Assembly (NCBI GenBank): GCA_949132985.1
Contig: CASCGD010000026.1
Span: 1 to 33,177 of the forward strand
DNA length: 33,177 nt
From: an uncultured Lachnospiraceae bacterium
Lineage (GTDB): Bacteria; Bacillota; Clostridia; Lachnospirales; Lachnospiraceae
Direction: 5' to 3'
Made by a program: the position numbers and the translations under genes. The notes under the pieces were generated by a model. The model was given only the letters and a program-made list of their open reading frames with translations. It made no database searches and was not told where the DNA came from. Positions 7,643 through 16,018 of this stretch are shown in pieces. The first letter of the stretch is position 1. The number at the start of each line of letters is the position of its first letter.

Positions 7643-8242
7643 TTAGCCTTCATTCCCCCTTCCTTTGCCCATGAGATTTAAGCCGAAAGCCGCTTCGCTG
7701 ACGCGAGGAGGCTCTATGATCAGCTCACTCGCCAGAAATACGGGTGCCGCCTTGTAAAACAGGCTGATCTCATAAGGCTTATTGATCGCCTGCCACACCC
7801 GCACCTTCTCGTCCAGCTCCATCTTCGCCTGAGACAGAACAATGGGCGGTTCGGTGTCATCCAGCCAGGGCTGAAGCTCGGAGGGCCGCACGGAAGCGTT
7901 ATCATTGACGATCTGCGCTACCCTTCCGATGATTTTTTGTATATCCGGCGCTTTCAGACCCATCTGAGAAGAACCGTTGATAAATACCATATAGTAGAGG
8001 CTATACGGTTTTGGCGGCGCTAACAGCTGTACCCTTCCCCGCTCGAACATCGGCGGGCTCGCAATCTGCGTATCCTCCTTGATATCGTACAGGTACAGTC
8101 CTACGATATAATCCACGTCCTGGGACGTCGGAGAGGAAATCTCTATATTATTGGGGGAAGGTACCGGTTCCGGGCACATCTTTTCCCGCAGCGTGCGCAC
8201 AATGTACGCGCTGACATCCGCTATGATTGTATAATCTGCCAT
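7643..8242 (-). CDS. DUF4255/Pvc16-type CIS tube terminator (cap) protein
   Basis: This 199-residue protein begins MADYTIIADVSAYIVRTLRE, followed by NIEISSPTSQDVDYIVGLYL, PKPYSLYYMVFI and an alpha-helical middle ending VWQAINKPYEISLFYKAAPV. This is the DUF4255 pattern, the N-terminal domain of Pvc16/Afp16, which terminates tube and sheath polymerisation at the end distal to the baseplate. Many family members carry an added C-terminal domain; this one stops soon after the core with a disordered Gly-rich tail. The ATG at 8242 lies next to the stop of the preceding gene, with GGAGGGAGAAGGG upstream overlapping that gene's end. Co-occurrence with sheath, tube and PAAR-like genes supports the call. 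Confidence 0.88.
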   Translation of the reverse strand: MADYTIIADVSAYIVRTLREKMCPEPVPSPNNIEISSPTSQDVDYIVGLYLYDIKEDTQIASPPMFERGRVQLLAPPKPYSLYYMVFINGSSQMGLKAPDIQKIIGRVAQIVNDNASVRPSELQPWLDDTEPPIVLSQAKMELDEKVRVWQAINKPYEISLFYKAAPVFLASELIIEPPRVSEAAFGLNLMGKGRGNEG

Positions 8243-10948
8243 TTACCCTTCTCCCTCCTGTAATGCTTTCAATATCTGTTCTGCCGCGGCACGCATGTCC
8301 GCCGTATACGCAACCGCATACTCAGCGCGGTCAATCGCCTCCGCCTCCAGCTCAAAGATCTTTTTTGCATCTGCAGCCGCGATGTAGAGCTGGCGGTTCT
8401 GCAGTCCTGCGGCAGCGCTAAGCATCTGGATCGTCTGACCCGTCTTTTCATACGCCGTCCTTCCGTTCCGGAACTCATAGTACTGCATGCCCCGGCTCAA
8501 AGTCTCCACGGAATGCACGCTGTCAAAGATCACGCGGTAGCCGAGAATCGTACCGGCGGATTTTAAGGAAAGATAGTCGCCCGTCTCCCCCGTATATTTC
8601 TCATAGAGATAAGGGCTGCCCTCCGACGCCTGTTCATTCGCCAGCGACGCCGCGAGCGACGCGATATTCGCATTTCGCGTCTCTTCTCCAAACCATTCCA
8701 GTGCGATCAGCGCCTGCGCCTTCTCCATGGCGTTTAGATCGTCATAGCCCATTCCAAACAGCGTATTCAGCACTGCGTCTAACAGTTCCCGCGCCGATTC
8801 CGCAGACATCGTCGCGCCCTCGCTGTTCTTTTTGGCGTCCCCGGCCGCAAGCTGCATATCCGTCACCGCGTTTTTCAACGCGTTTCGGTCCGCATCCGTG
8901 AGGGCGCTGCCGCTGCCCGACGAAAGCGCGTCGCTGATCTTGTCCAGCGCAGCCGAAGCCGCCCCGGGGTTGAGCTTCGCAAGCTCCCTCAACGCGTCCA
9001 GAAGCTGTTTCAGCCGGTCGGGCCCGACGTCCTCATCCTTCAATGCATCGGTAAAGCTGTCCGCGAGCCCGCTCATCGCGGAGGCGCTCGTGCCGTCGCC
9101 CAGCCCTGCCGCGGCCTTCGCCTTGTCGGACTGGGAGCTGTTCCTCGAATTTAAAATGTCCAGATAAGATTTTTCAAGCGCATCCAGCCGCTCCTGCAAA
9201 GCATCCAGCAGTGCGCGTAGCCGCGCTGCCTCCGCCAGGTTATTTTTGTCGAGCGCATCCTGGTACTGCGCCTGTAAATCCTCTTTCCTCTCCTGCAGAT
9301 CGTCCATCTGGGACGATGCGCTGCCCTCCGCCACGAGCCTGCCGTAGCTTTCCCGCAGCCACAGCTCGTGGGACGACAGGGAATCATGTAAGGATACGTA
9401 AGCGTCATCCGCCTGAATGCGTTCCGCCAGCGCGGGCAGCTCGTCCAGCCGTTTCAGCACATCCGCCTGCGCATCCTCGTTGCCCATGCGCATCCATTTC
9501 GCGGTCAGCATCGTCTCGTAGTCGCCGCGCAGCCGCTCCGCTTCTGTCTTTTGCTCTTTTAAATGGGCTTCCGCAGCCACCGCCGAAGCGCCCTCTGCCA
9601 GTGCGCGCACATAACCGCTGCCCGCACCGGCCGCCAGCGCGCTCTCATAGTTCTCCTTCGTCTGCGGCACGAGCTCGCTGTCCAGAATCGACAGCTCCTG
9701 TGCCTCGTCCACGACTTTTTCATTCATGATGTTGAGCAATGTGCACAACCGCGCGACCGTGGAATCGCAGCTTCCATAATCATCCATCTGCGCGTATGTA
9801 ATCAGGTCGTTCGACGCATCGTAGCGGGTACGGCTGATGACCGTCGTGCCCTCGCTCAAAAGCTTTGTCTCATAGGCGGCGGTGCTGCTCGCCACCAGAT
9901 TGATCGACTCGCCGATGGCCGAGACGACCTCGCTGTTTATGACAAGCTTTTCATCCCCACTGCCCTCATCCTCGTTGTCCTCATCCTCACTGTTCTCATC
10001 CCCGCTGTCCTCGTCCTCACTGTTCCCGTCTCCGCTGTCCGCATCCCCACTGTCCTCGTCCTCACTGTTCCCGTCTCCGCTGTTCCCGTCTCCGCTGTCC
10101 TCGTCCTCACTGTCCGCCTGTTGCTGCGGCAGTGGAAGGCCCTGCGCCTGATTATCCAGCTTATCAAGCAGCTCATCGAGCCGGTAGAATACAAGCACGC
10201 GTCTGGAAGCGTCCACGGTCTCCGTCACGCCTTCTACTGCCTCCACCCATGCAGCCGACGCCTCCCGCCCGTTCAAATCCGCCTTGTAGCGCTCCAGCGC
10301 CTCGATGTAGCCGTCGTATGCGATACCGTCCTCATCCTGCAGGTTCTCTGCAAACAGCTCCTGTATCATCCGTATATATTCGTTGTCCGAGTATGTCCTG
10401 TCATCTTCCGGTCTCGACGTGAGCATATCATACTGCAGACGGATGGGCTGCAGCTCCTCCATCGTATTCATATTGTAGGGGGAGTTGATGTCGTATGCGC
10501 TCACCGCCGCGCCGGTGCGCAGATCCGTCGTCACGCCCTTTGCATCCGTCTTATGCGTAAACTCCAGCGCCTCGATCACACTCCGGTCCACCGGCGATCC
10601 CGCCGTCGTAATATCCGCGAGGGAGGCCGCATCCGTGATCTCAAACCACTGCCCGTCCGCCAACTCCGATTTGTAATACAGATGGCTCTGGTCAAACTCG
10701 TTCGCCGAGGAGACCGCTACTTCATAAATCGCCTCGGACAGGCCCTGTATGTGGATCAGATGCGAGCCGACCACGAGTGTGGACGCCTCGATCTGTGCAT
10801 CACTTACCTGCACGGAGCGCACGCCGGTATCCTTGTCGCTTTCCAGCGCCGCACGCGCCAGCATTCCGCCTACCGGAATGCACAAAAGCACGCACAAAAG
10901 ACCGAGCACATATTTGATTGTACGTTTTCCAGCCCTTTTTTTTCTCAT
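8243..10948 (-). CDS. Large membrane-anchored helical protein with acidic repeat (CIS-linked)
   Basis: This 901-residue protein has a short basic N-terminus and one hydrophobic helix at about residues 12-34, so it is anchored or exported. Residues ~45-250 form a mixed N-terminal region. At 279-335 there is an Asp/Glu/Ser/Gly/Asn-rich repeat of DSGDxN-type units. From ~380 to 650 the chain is strongly helical, with heptad-rich segments (LQAQYQDALDKNNLAEAARL, LDALQERLDALEKSYLD), and a helical C-terminal part ends in AEQILKALQEGEG. The ATG at 10948 is preceded by CGGAG 6 bases away and follows the TolC-like gene's stop by 3 bases. Translational coupling to that gene suggests the two proteins work together at the cell surface. 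I do not recognise a family; a scaffold or anchor role is inference. Confidence 0.85.
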   Translation of the reverse strand: MRKKRAGKRTIKYVLGLLCVLLCIPVGGMLARAALESDKDTGVRSVQVSDAQIEASTLVVGSHLIHIQGLSEAIYEVAVSSANEFDQSHLYYKSELADGQWFEITDAASLADITTAGSPVDRSVIEALEFTHKTDAKGVTTDLRTGAAVSAYDINSPYNMNTMEELQPIRLQYDMLTSRPEDDRTYSDNEYIRMIQELFAENLQDEDGIAYDGYIEALERYKADLNGREASAAWVEAVEGVTETVDASRRVLVFYRLDELLDKLDNQAQGLPLPQQQADSEDEDSGDGNSGDGNSEDEDSGDADSGDGNSEDEDSGDENSEDEDNEDEGSGDEKLVINSEVVSAIGESINLVASSTAAYETKLLSEGTTVISRTRYDASNDLITYAQMDDYGSCDSTVARLCTLLNIMNEKVVDEAQELSILDSELVPQTKENYESALAAGAGSGYVRALAEGASAVAAEAHLKEQKTEAERLRGDYETMLTAKWMRMGNEDAQADVLKRLDELPALAERIQADDAYVSLHDSLSSHELWLRESYGRLVAEGSASSQMDDLQERKEDLQAQYQDALDKNNLAEAARLRALLDALQERLDALEKSYLDILNSRNSSQSDKAKAAAGLGDGTSASAMSGLADSFTDALKDEDVGPDRLKQLLDALRELAKLNPGAASAALDKISDALSSGSGSALTDADRNALKNAVTDMQLAAGDAKKNSEGATMSAESARELLDAVLNTLFGMGYDDLNAMEKAQALIALEWFGEETRNANIASLAASLANEQASEGSPYLYEKYTGETGDYLSLKSAGTILGYRVIFDSVHSVETLSRGMQYYEFRNGRTAYEKTGQTIQMLSAAAGLQNRQLYIAAADAKKIFELEAEAIDRAEYAVAYTADMRAAAEQILKALQEGEG
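9944..10114 (-). repeat. In-frame acidic low-complexity repeat in the 901-residue protein
   Basis: This stretch encodes residues 279-335, built from imperfect hexapeptides such as DSGDGN and SEDEDSGD. The DNA is a run of GAGGACGAGGACAGTGG-like units. It is in frame, likely length-variable, and probably a flexible, possibly calcium-binding, linker. Confidence 0.85.
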
Positions 10949-10951
10949 GTT

Positions 10952-13000
10952 CTACTCCGTTATCCTGTGTATCGTTCCGTCCTCCGTGTGCAGCCGCGCC
11001 TCATACAAAAGCGCCCCGCCCTCGTCGTAAAAGCAGATGACGAGCTGCTCAAGACTGTTTTCTGTCAGCGACAGATAGCGGAAGGAGCTGCCGACCGGCT
11101 GCTTTTCCTCCCCGATTAGCCACGCGCCGTCGGCGGTGCGCACATTGAAATATGCCGCCGTCTCATCCGGCTGCATCGTAAACGTCAGATCGTAGACGCC
11201 CAGCGCCGCATTTGCCCTGCCGGTATAGGAGCCGACCAGCGTATCCTCACCCTGCTCCACGTGGTAGCCGCGGATCGTGAGCAGCCCGCTGTACTCCGAC
11301 GGATCGATGTCGCAGTCGTCAACAAATGTATCGCCGTCGTACAGGCGGAGCCACACCCGCTCCGTGTGATCCAGATCCAGCGCGAGATGGCGGAGCGTTT
11401 GATCCGCCCCCGTCCGCTCGCCGACCTGCGTGCCGTCCACCCACAGCTCAAAGGAGGTAATACCAATCCCGAAGTCGTCCGGAACCGTAATCCCAAGCTC
11501 AAACAGATTGCCCTCGACGAGCGTATGAATGTAGAAATAAACGCCCTCCGATTCCTCCTCCACCACATAGCTCTCACCGCCCTCCGCCGCAGAGAGCGAA
11601 ATGCCCATGCCGGACATGTACCTTCTCACAGCCCCGCACGTAATCCGGTCCAGGCTGTAGATCGCCTCGCTGTACGCCGCCTGCGCCTCCAGCGCTTCCA
11701 TCTGCATCTCCTCGTATTCCTCCTGAAGCGACAGGTAATCCTCATATTCCATCTCGCCCATCAGATTTTTCACACGCGCCGCGGAAAGCTCCGCCTCCTT
11801 TGCGCGGTTCTGCGCCAGAAGGTTCTCGCAGGAATTTTTCGTCGATACGTACACCTCATACGCCGAGGTCACGTTGCTTTCCAGCTCCTTTTGCGCCGTT
11901 TTCTGATCCGCTAAAAGATTCTGGTACTCCAATGCATTTTCGTAGAGCACATACGGCTCATCCTCCACATACCGCTGACCGTCTACCGCTCCCTTGAACC
12001 AGATCTTCGGGATCTTGATGAATAAAATACGCTTTTTTCCGACCCACGGCTGATCCGAATGTTCCAGCATCTCGTTAAAGGCACTCTTAAACGCCTCCGC
12101 GTCGATCTTTTCACCGCGGCGCGCCTGCCCGATGTAAGACTCGATATAGCTGAGCGTACCTCTGCCGTAATGTTTTTCCATGAGCCGGTAATTCGTATTC
12201 AACTGCAAAAGGCCGTTTGACGTTTCCATCCGGGTCTTGTAAAATTCGTCGTCATGCTCGAGCGTATAATCGATCAGCCGCTTTAACAGCGTGCGGTTCA
12301 GCTCCACGGTCGTAAACGGGCTCTCAAACGTGTATCCGGTTTTTACGTCCATCCCAATCCAGTCGGAGAGCTTCACCTTCGCCGACTCAAAGCTTCGCAT
12401 ATCCGCCGCCAGCGTGGATGTAAGCGTATTTACCTTCTTTAGCATCGTGTCGATGTCCGTCTGCGTCGCCAGCCCCGCGGCAAGCCGCACCCTGTTTTTC
12501 GCCAGCGTCTTTTTATAGTTTTCCAGCCGCTCCCCGTTATATTCGATGGATACCTGGAGCTTGTACACCGAAACAAACTGCAGCGCGGTCTTTTCATTTA
12601 CCGCGTGAATGCACTGGTCCAGCGAATGCCTGATCGAGTCGATGCCGGACTGCAGCTCCAGCGGCTTGTACTGGTACTCAAACTCATCCTCCAGCGTCGG
12701 CTTTTCCGGAAACTTGAAATTGAGCAGCGGGCTCCAGCGGAACGTCTTCTGATTTTTTTCCTTCATGCGTATACTTTTGACTGACTGCACATACTGGATC
12801 TCCGTCAGCGCAAGCCGCCGTTTGAGCTGGGCATACTGCGTGCTGTTCGCAAATGCCAGTTTCTCTGCCATGCTAAGGCTCAACGATTTCTCTGCCGCCG
12901 GCATCCGCTCGCAAAAAGCGTAAAGGGCACCTGACAAAATGCCAAATACAAGTATCAGAGCCGTGCAGGTTCTCAAAAGCCCGCGTGCCTTGTGTTTCAT
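10952..13000 (-). CDS. TolC-like helical exported protein with C-terminal beta domains (CIS-linked)
   Basis: This 682-residue protein has an N-terminal signal or anchor helix (about residues 9-29). It then shows two long alpha-helical segments with the spacing of outer-membrane efflux (TolC) repeats. One ends with RLAAGLATQTDIDTMLKK (172-189) followed by a heptad-rich helix and DWIGMD. The other (about 355-453) contains AARVKNLMGEMEYEDYLSLQ and further long helices. The Gly turn followed by a T/E-D-rich helix start is the usual TolC signature. Residues ~475-682 form two probable beta domains. The start at 13000 has GGGAGGAGAG upstream. TolC family proteins normally form outer-membrane trunks, so a copy in an apparent Gram-positive is odd. 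Here it may form an envelope-spanning helical barrel or stalk. Resemblance is by pattern; remote homology search is needed. Confidence 0.82.
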   Translation of the reverse strand: MKHKARGLLRTCTALILVFGILSGALYAFCERMPAAEKSLSLSMAEKLAFANSTQYAQLKRRLALTEIQYVQSVKSIRMKEKNQKTFRWSPLLNFKFPEKPTLEDEFEYQYKPLELQSGIDSIRHSLDQCIHAVNEKTALQFVSVYKLQVSIEYNGERLENYKKTLAKNRVRLAAGLATQTDIDTMLKKVNTLTSTLAADMRSFESAKVKLSDWIGMDVKTGYTFESPFTTVELNRTLLKRLIDYTLEHDDEFYKTRMETSNGLLQLNTNYRLMEKHYGRGTLSYIESYIGQARRGEKIDAEAFKSAFNEMLEHSDQPWVGKKRILFIKIPKIWFKGAVDGQRYVEDEPYVLYENALEYQNLLADQKTAQKELESNVTSAYEVYVSTKNSCENLLAQNRAKEAELSAARVKNLMGEMEYEDYLSLQEEYEEMQMEALEAQAAYSEAIYSLDRITCGAVRRYMSGMGISLSAAEGGESYVVEEESEGVYFYIHTLVEGNLFELGITVPDDFGIGITSFELWVDGTQVGERTGADQTLRHLALDLDHTERVWLRLYDGDTFVDDCDIDPSEYSGLLTIRGYHVEQGEDTLVGSYTGRANAALGVYDLTFTMQPDETAAYFNVRTADGAWLIGEEKQPVGSSFRYLSLTENSLEQLVICFYDEGGALLYEARLHTEDGTIHRITE

Positions 13001-13051
13001 TCGCTCTCTCCTCCCGTGCCTTTCGTGCCGTTTGTCTGTCGTTTACAGCCG

Positions 13052-14272
13052 CTACTGCTGCAGTGCGTACATGAAAAATCTGCCGTCCTGATCCTCACAG
13101 ATGAAGCTGTAGCTCGTCTCTTCCTTTTGAAATACGTACAGATAGACAAGCGCATCCGTATCGTAGCTGTTTACGTTGTACGCCTCCGCAAGCGGATGTT
13201 CCGTCTCAAGCGCCACGTTGATGTGGATGTCCACGCCCTGCCGCTGCAGCCGATCGATGCCGACCGCCTCCGGAAATACAACGTAGCTGCTGCCCTCAAA
13301 AACCGGATCTCCCAGCACGCGCTTCACCTCCGCGATCGAGCTGCACGTATGATCTCCGTAAGTGAACACATCCTTACATACATAAAGCTCCTTCGCCACC
13401 AGGCTCTCCTCGATGCTCTCTTCTGCCGTATCCGCCACAAAAAACGCATCGATATCCGTCATCACCTGTACCGCCTGTTCATCCCCGATATACAGCAGCT
13501 TTTCCCCGGTATAGATCTGCGCAATATCCGACGCGGATTTTCCAAGGAGCTGCGAATAGACAAGCTGGTCCGCGTGGAAGCTGCCGGTAAACACCGGCGT
13601 CTCGGACGAATTGTACAGGATACCCGTGCCCTCTCTTTTACCGGCACAAAACGCGCCGTCGTAGATCATCGTCCCGTTTTCCCGAAACAGCTTTCCGGTG
13701 CCCTCGAACAGGTTGTTCTGAAATTCGCCCTCGTAGTGCGCCTGGCCGCTCGGGTAGTAGAGAATCCCCGCGCCGTTGTACTGGTTCTTTTCAAATGCGC
13801 CGCGGTATACGACCGCGCCGTTCTTATCGTAGAGCGTACCGTTTCCGCTGGCGTAGCCCTTACTCACCGCACCTTCATACGCCACATAGCCGGACTTTGC
13901 CCTGATTTTGACATCGCCCTTCGTGTAGCGCAGGGGCAGCGCATTATAGGCATAAATCTTTTCGCCGCTGCCGATGCCCTCCGCCAGCCGGAAAATCGGG
14001 TTGACAAACAACAGATACGCCAGGGAGAGCAACCCGACCGCAATCACGACCGCATGGGCGAGCCTGCGGCTGACCAGCCATCCGAAAAAACCGTAATAAT
14101 CCCGCTTATGCCGGGGCCTGACCGCAAATACGCGGGAGAGGAATTCCCGCAGCTTTGTGAGCACCTGCGCACGCCAGAACGTCGAGCTGAGCCAATATTT
14201 CAGTTTTGTGACAATCGGTGTGATTTTTGCCTTGATCGTGGCCAGCAACACCGAAAACAAATTGTTATTCAT
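13052..14272 (-). CDS. Membrane-anchored MORN-repeat protein (CIS-linked)
   Basis: This is a 406-residue protein. The N-terminal ~70 residues are basic and probably cytoplasmic. One membrane helix lies at about 72-94 (VVIAVGLLSLAYLLFVNPIF). Residues ~131-232 hold about five MORN-type repeats of the form Y.G.F..N..NG.G.LYY..G: YEGAVSKGYASGNGTLYDK, YRGAFEKNQYNGAGILYYPS, YEGEFQNNLFEGTGKLF, YDGAFCAGKREGTGILY and a weaker last copy. A further 170 residues of mixed structure follow, with no family recognised. The ATG at 14272 has a perfect AAGGAGG 5 bases upstream. MORN sheets act as lipid- or protein-contact surfaces; here the repeats should face outside if the basic N-terminus stays inside. Its place among other membrane genes suggests a role in the CIS membrane module. 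Confidence 0.87.
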   Translation of the reverse strand: MNNNLFSVLLATIKAKITPIVTKLKYWLSSTFWRAQVLTKLREFLSRVFAVRPRHKRDYYGFFGWLVSRRLAHAVVIAVGLLSLAYLLFVNPIFRLAEGIGSGEKIYAYNALPLRYTKGDVKIRAKSGYVAYEGAVSKGYASGNGTLYDKNGAVVYRGAFEKNQYNGAGILYYPSGQAHYEGEFQNNLFEGTGKLFRENGTMIYDGAFCAGKREGTGILYNSSETPVFTGSFHADQLVYSQLLGKSASDIAQIYTGEKLLYIGDEQAVQVMTDIDAFFVADTAEESIEESLVAKELYVCKDVFTYGDHTCSSIAEVKRVLGDPVFEGSSYVVFPEAVGIDRLQRQGVDIHINVALETEHPLAEAYNVNSYDTDALVYLYVFQKEETSYSFICEDQDGRFFMYALQQ

Positions 14273-14292
14273 GCGTCCTCCTTAGAGTCCGG

Positions 14293-15972
14293 CTACTCTT
14301 CTGTAAATATCCCATAGGAAATGCCGCCCGCCGCACCGCCGTCCAGGCATTTCTCGCAGAGGAACACGTACCACTTCGCCACCTCGTCCGTGGGGTTTTC
14401 CTTTAACACTTCCGTAAACAGGTTGCGCGCCAGATAAAAATCATCCTGATAAAACAGGTTTAACGCCTCCTGGAATTTCTGCTTTGTATCGAGACGGATC
14501 TGCCGCTCCTTCGCCGAACAGGCGTCCAGAACCTCATAGAGCTTGAACGAATACCTGCCCTTCTCGGCAAAACCGATATAGCGCGCCGCAAACGTCTCAC
14601 CTGCAAGCTCATAGACACTGTCCGTCACCGCCATGCGCACGCCCAGCGCGCGCAGCCTGTCGCAGTAGCTGCCGAGCGCCTTCATCTCCTGCGAGAGCAC
14701 GTAGACCGAAGCCTGCCTGTCATCCCCCACAACGCCGTAGACCATGTCTGTGTAATGTAAGAGCACGAATGCCTGCTCTCCGGCACGCTCCGCCTCCTTG
14801 CACGTCATCACATCGATGCCAAAGGACATCGCCTGCTGCACCTGATCCGGAAAGAGAAAGCTCAGCGACGACAGATCCGCGTTTCCGCAGAGGAACATGC
14901 CCTCCTTCGCCGCCTGTGCGATCAGCCGGTAACTGTCGTTAAGCCTTCGAACCATCTCCTGCCGGCTGAAGCGCTCGCTCATCGCGACGGACACGACCGC
15001 CATCGTCCCCTTCATCTGAACCTCGCCGGGAACCTCCACATCCAAAATCGACGGCTTATTGAGCAGCCGTTCGATCTGCTTTGGCGCAAAGCGGTAATAC
15101 GCCTGAAGCATCTGATATTTCATGTAATCCGCCCGCTGATTATTGTTGATGAGCTGTGTCAGGCTGTTGCGCAGCGCGCGCACCTCGTTGCTCTCGCCGA
15201 ACAGACCTTTTTTTGCCATGCCTGCCTCCCACGGCTGTCTGCCCTCCACCATTCTCGTCATCAGGCGCAGTGCGCTTCGCGTCTCCCTGCCCTGAAGCCA
15301 GATGATAAGCGCCAGCAGCGCCGTGCCCGCCGCGAGAAGCAGCAGCGACATCCGCACCATATCCGCGCGCTGCCCCACAATACGCCCCTCAAGCACGCGA
15401 AACGGCACCTCGATCACAATCCCGTATGCCGGCGCGATCTGCGCCGTGTCAACGACAGTCAAAAGCCCGGTACCCTCCTCCGTCACCGCACCGGCCACTT
15501 CCTGATTTTTCATAGTTTCCGCCAGAAGGCGCCCTGCCTCCTGCTCATAAGCTTTGTAGACCGACGCGTGCCTGCCCACAGACACCAGCGGAGTGTACGT
15601 ACCGTCCGCACCCGTCCACCGCACGAGTGCCGCGCCCAGGCAGCTGCAGCTTACCCCGTCCTGCGTCGTCACCGGAAGCGTCTCATCAAGCACACGTAAG
15701 AATTCCTCCGCCTCCGGCACAGCGCCTGTTTCGGACTCCTCGAGCCGCTGCAGGTATGCGCCAAGACGCCCCGCGTACAATCCATACATATCCAGATACT
15801 GTCCCTGAATAAATTCCTCCGACCGCACAAGGCCCGCATACGCGCTTGCCGATACCGTGAGTATGAGCGCCAGCTCCAGCGCCGCAAAACGCTGCAGCGC
15901 CTGCGAGCGGCTTGCCAGCATCGCCAGAAAGATAATTGCAATTGCCAGACAGGCGACTATTAGTTTGCCCAT
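14293..15972 (-). CDS. Membrane sensor with degenerate class III cyclase-like domain and TPR-like tail (CIS-linked)
   Basis: This is a 559-residue protein. Two hydrophobic helices lie near the N-terminus (about 3-20 and 31-50), an extracytoplasmic region spans ~51-200, and a third helix lies at about 205-226. After a linker, residues ~290-485 follow the layout of class III nucleotide cyclases: RFAPKQIERLL, a beta strand TMAVVSVAMSERFS where FADIRGFT is usual, VYGVVGDDRQASVYVLSQE, then YIGFAEKGRYSFKLYEVLD. The two metal-binding aspartates are not where they should be (VAMSERFS in place of the FADI-type motif, LCGNAD in place of the IGD motif), so catalysis is doubtful. The tail ~495-545 looks like a TPR helix pair (ALNLFYQDDFYLARNLFTEV). 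Likely a signal-sensing or scaffolding component. Confidence 0.83.
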   Translation of the reverse strand: MGKLIVACLAIAIIFLAMLASRSQALQRFAALELALILTVSASAYAGLVRSEEFIQGQYLDMYGLYAGRLGAYLQRLEESETGAVPEAEEFLRVLDETLPVTTQDGVSCSCLGAALVRWTGADGTYTPLVSVGRHASVYKAYEQEAGRLLAETMKNQEVAGAVTEEGTGLLTVVDTAQIAPAYGIVIEVPFRVLEGRIVGQRADMVRMSLLLLAAGTALLALIIWLQGRETRSALRLMTRMVEGRQPWEAGMAKKGLFGESNEVRALRNSLTQLINNNQRADYMKYQMLQAYYRFAPKQIERLLNKPSILDVEVPGEVQMKGTMAVVSVAMSERFSRQEMVRRLNDSYRLIAQAAKEGMFLCGNADLSSLSFLFPDQVQQAMSFGIDVMTCKEAERAGEQAFVLLHYTDMVYGVVGDDRQASVYVLSQEMKALGSYCDRLRALGVRMAVTDSVYELAGETFAARYIGFAEKGRYSFKLYEVLDACSAKERQIRLDTKQKFQEALNLFYQDDFYLARNLFTEVLKENPTDEVAKWYVFLCEKCLDGGAAGGISYGIFTEE

Positions 15973-16018
15973 AGATCCTACATCCTCTCATTTTCCGCTT
16001 TTGTATGTATCCCCTGCA

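Noticed and set aside
9563-11119. 518-residue plus-strand ORF
   Set aside because: Antisense to two well-supported minus-strand genes; a by-product of GC-rich codon use.
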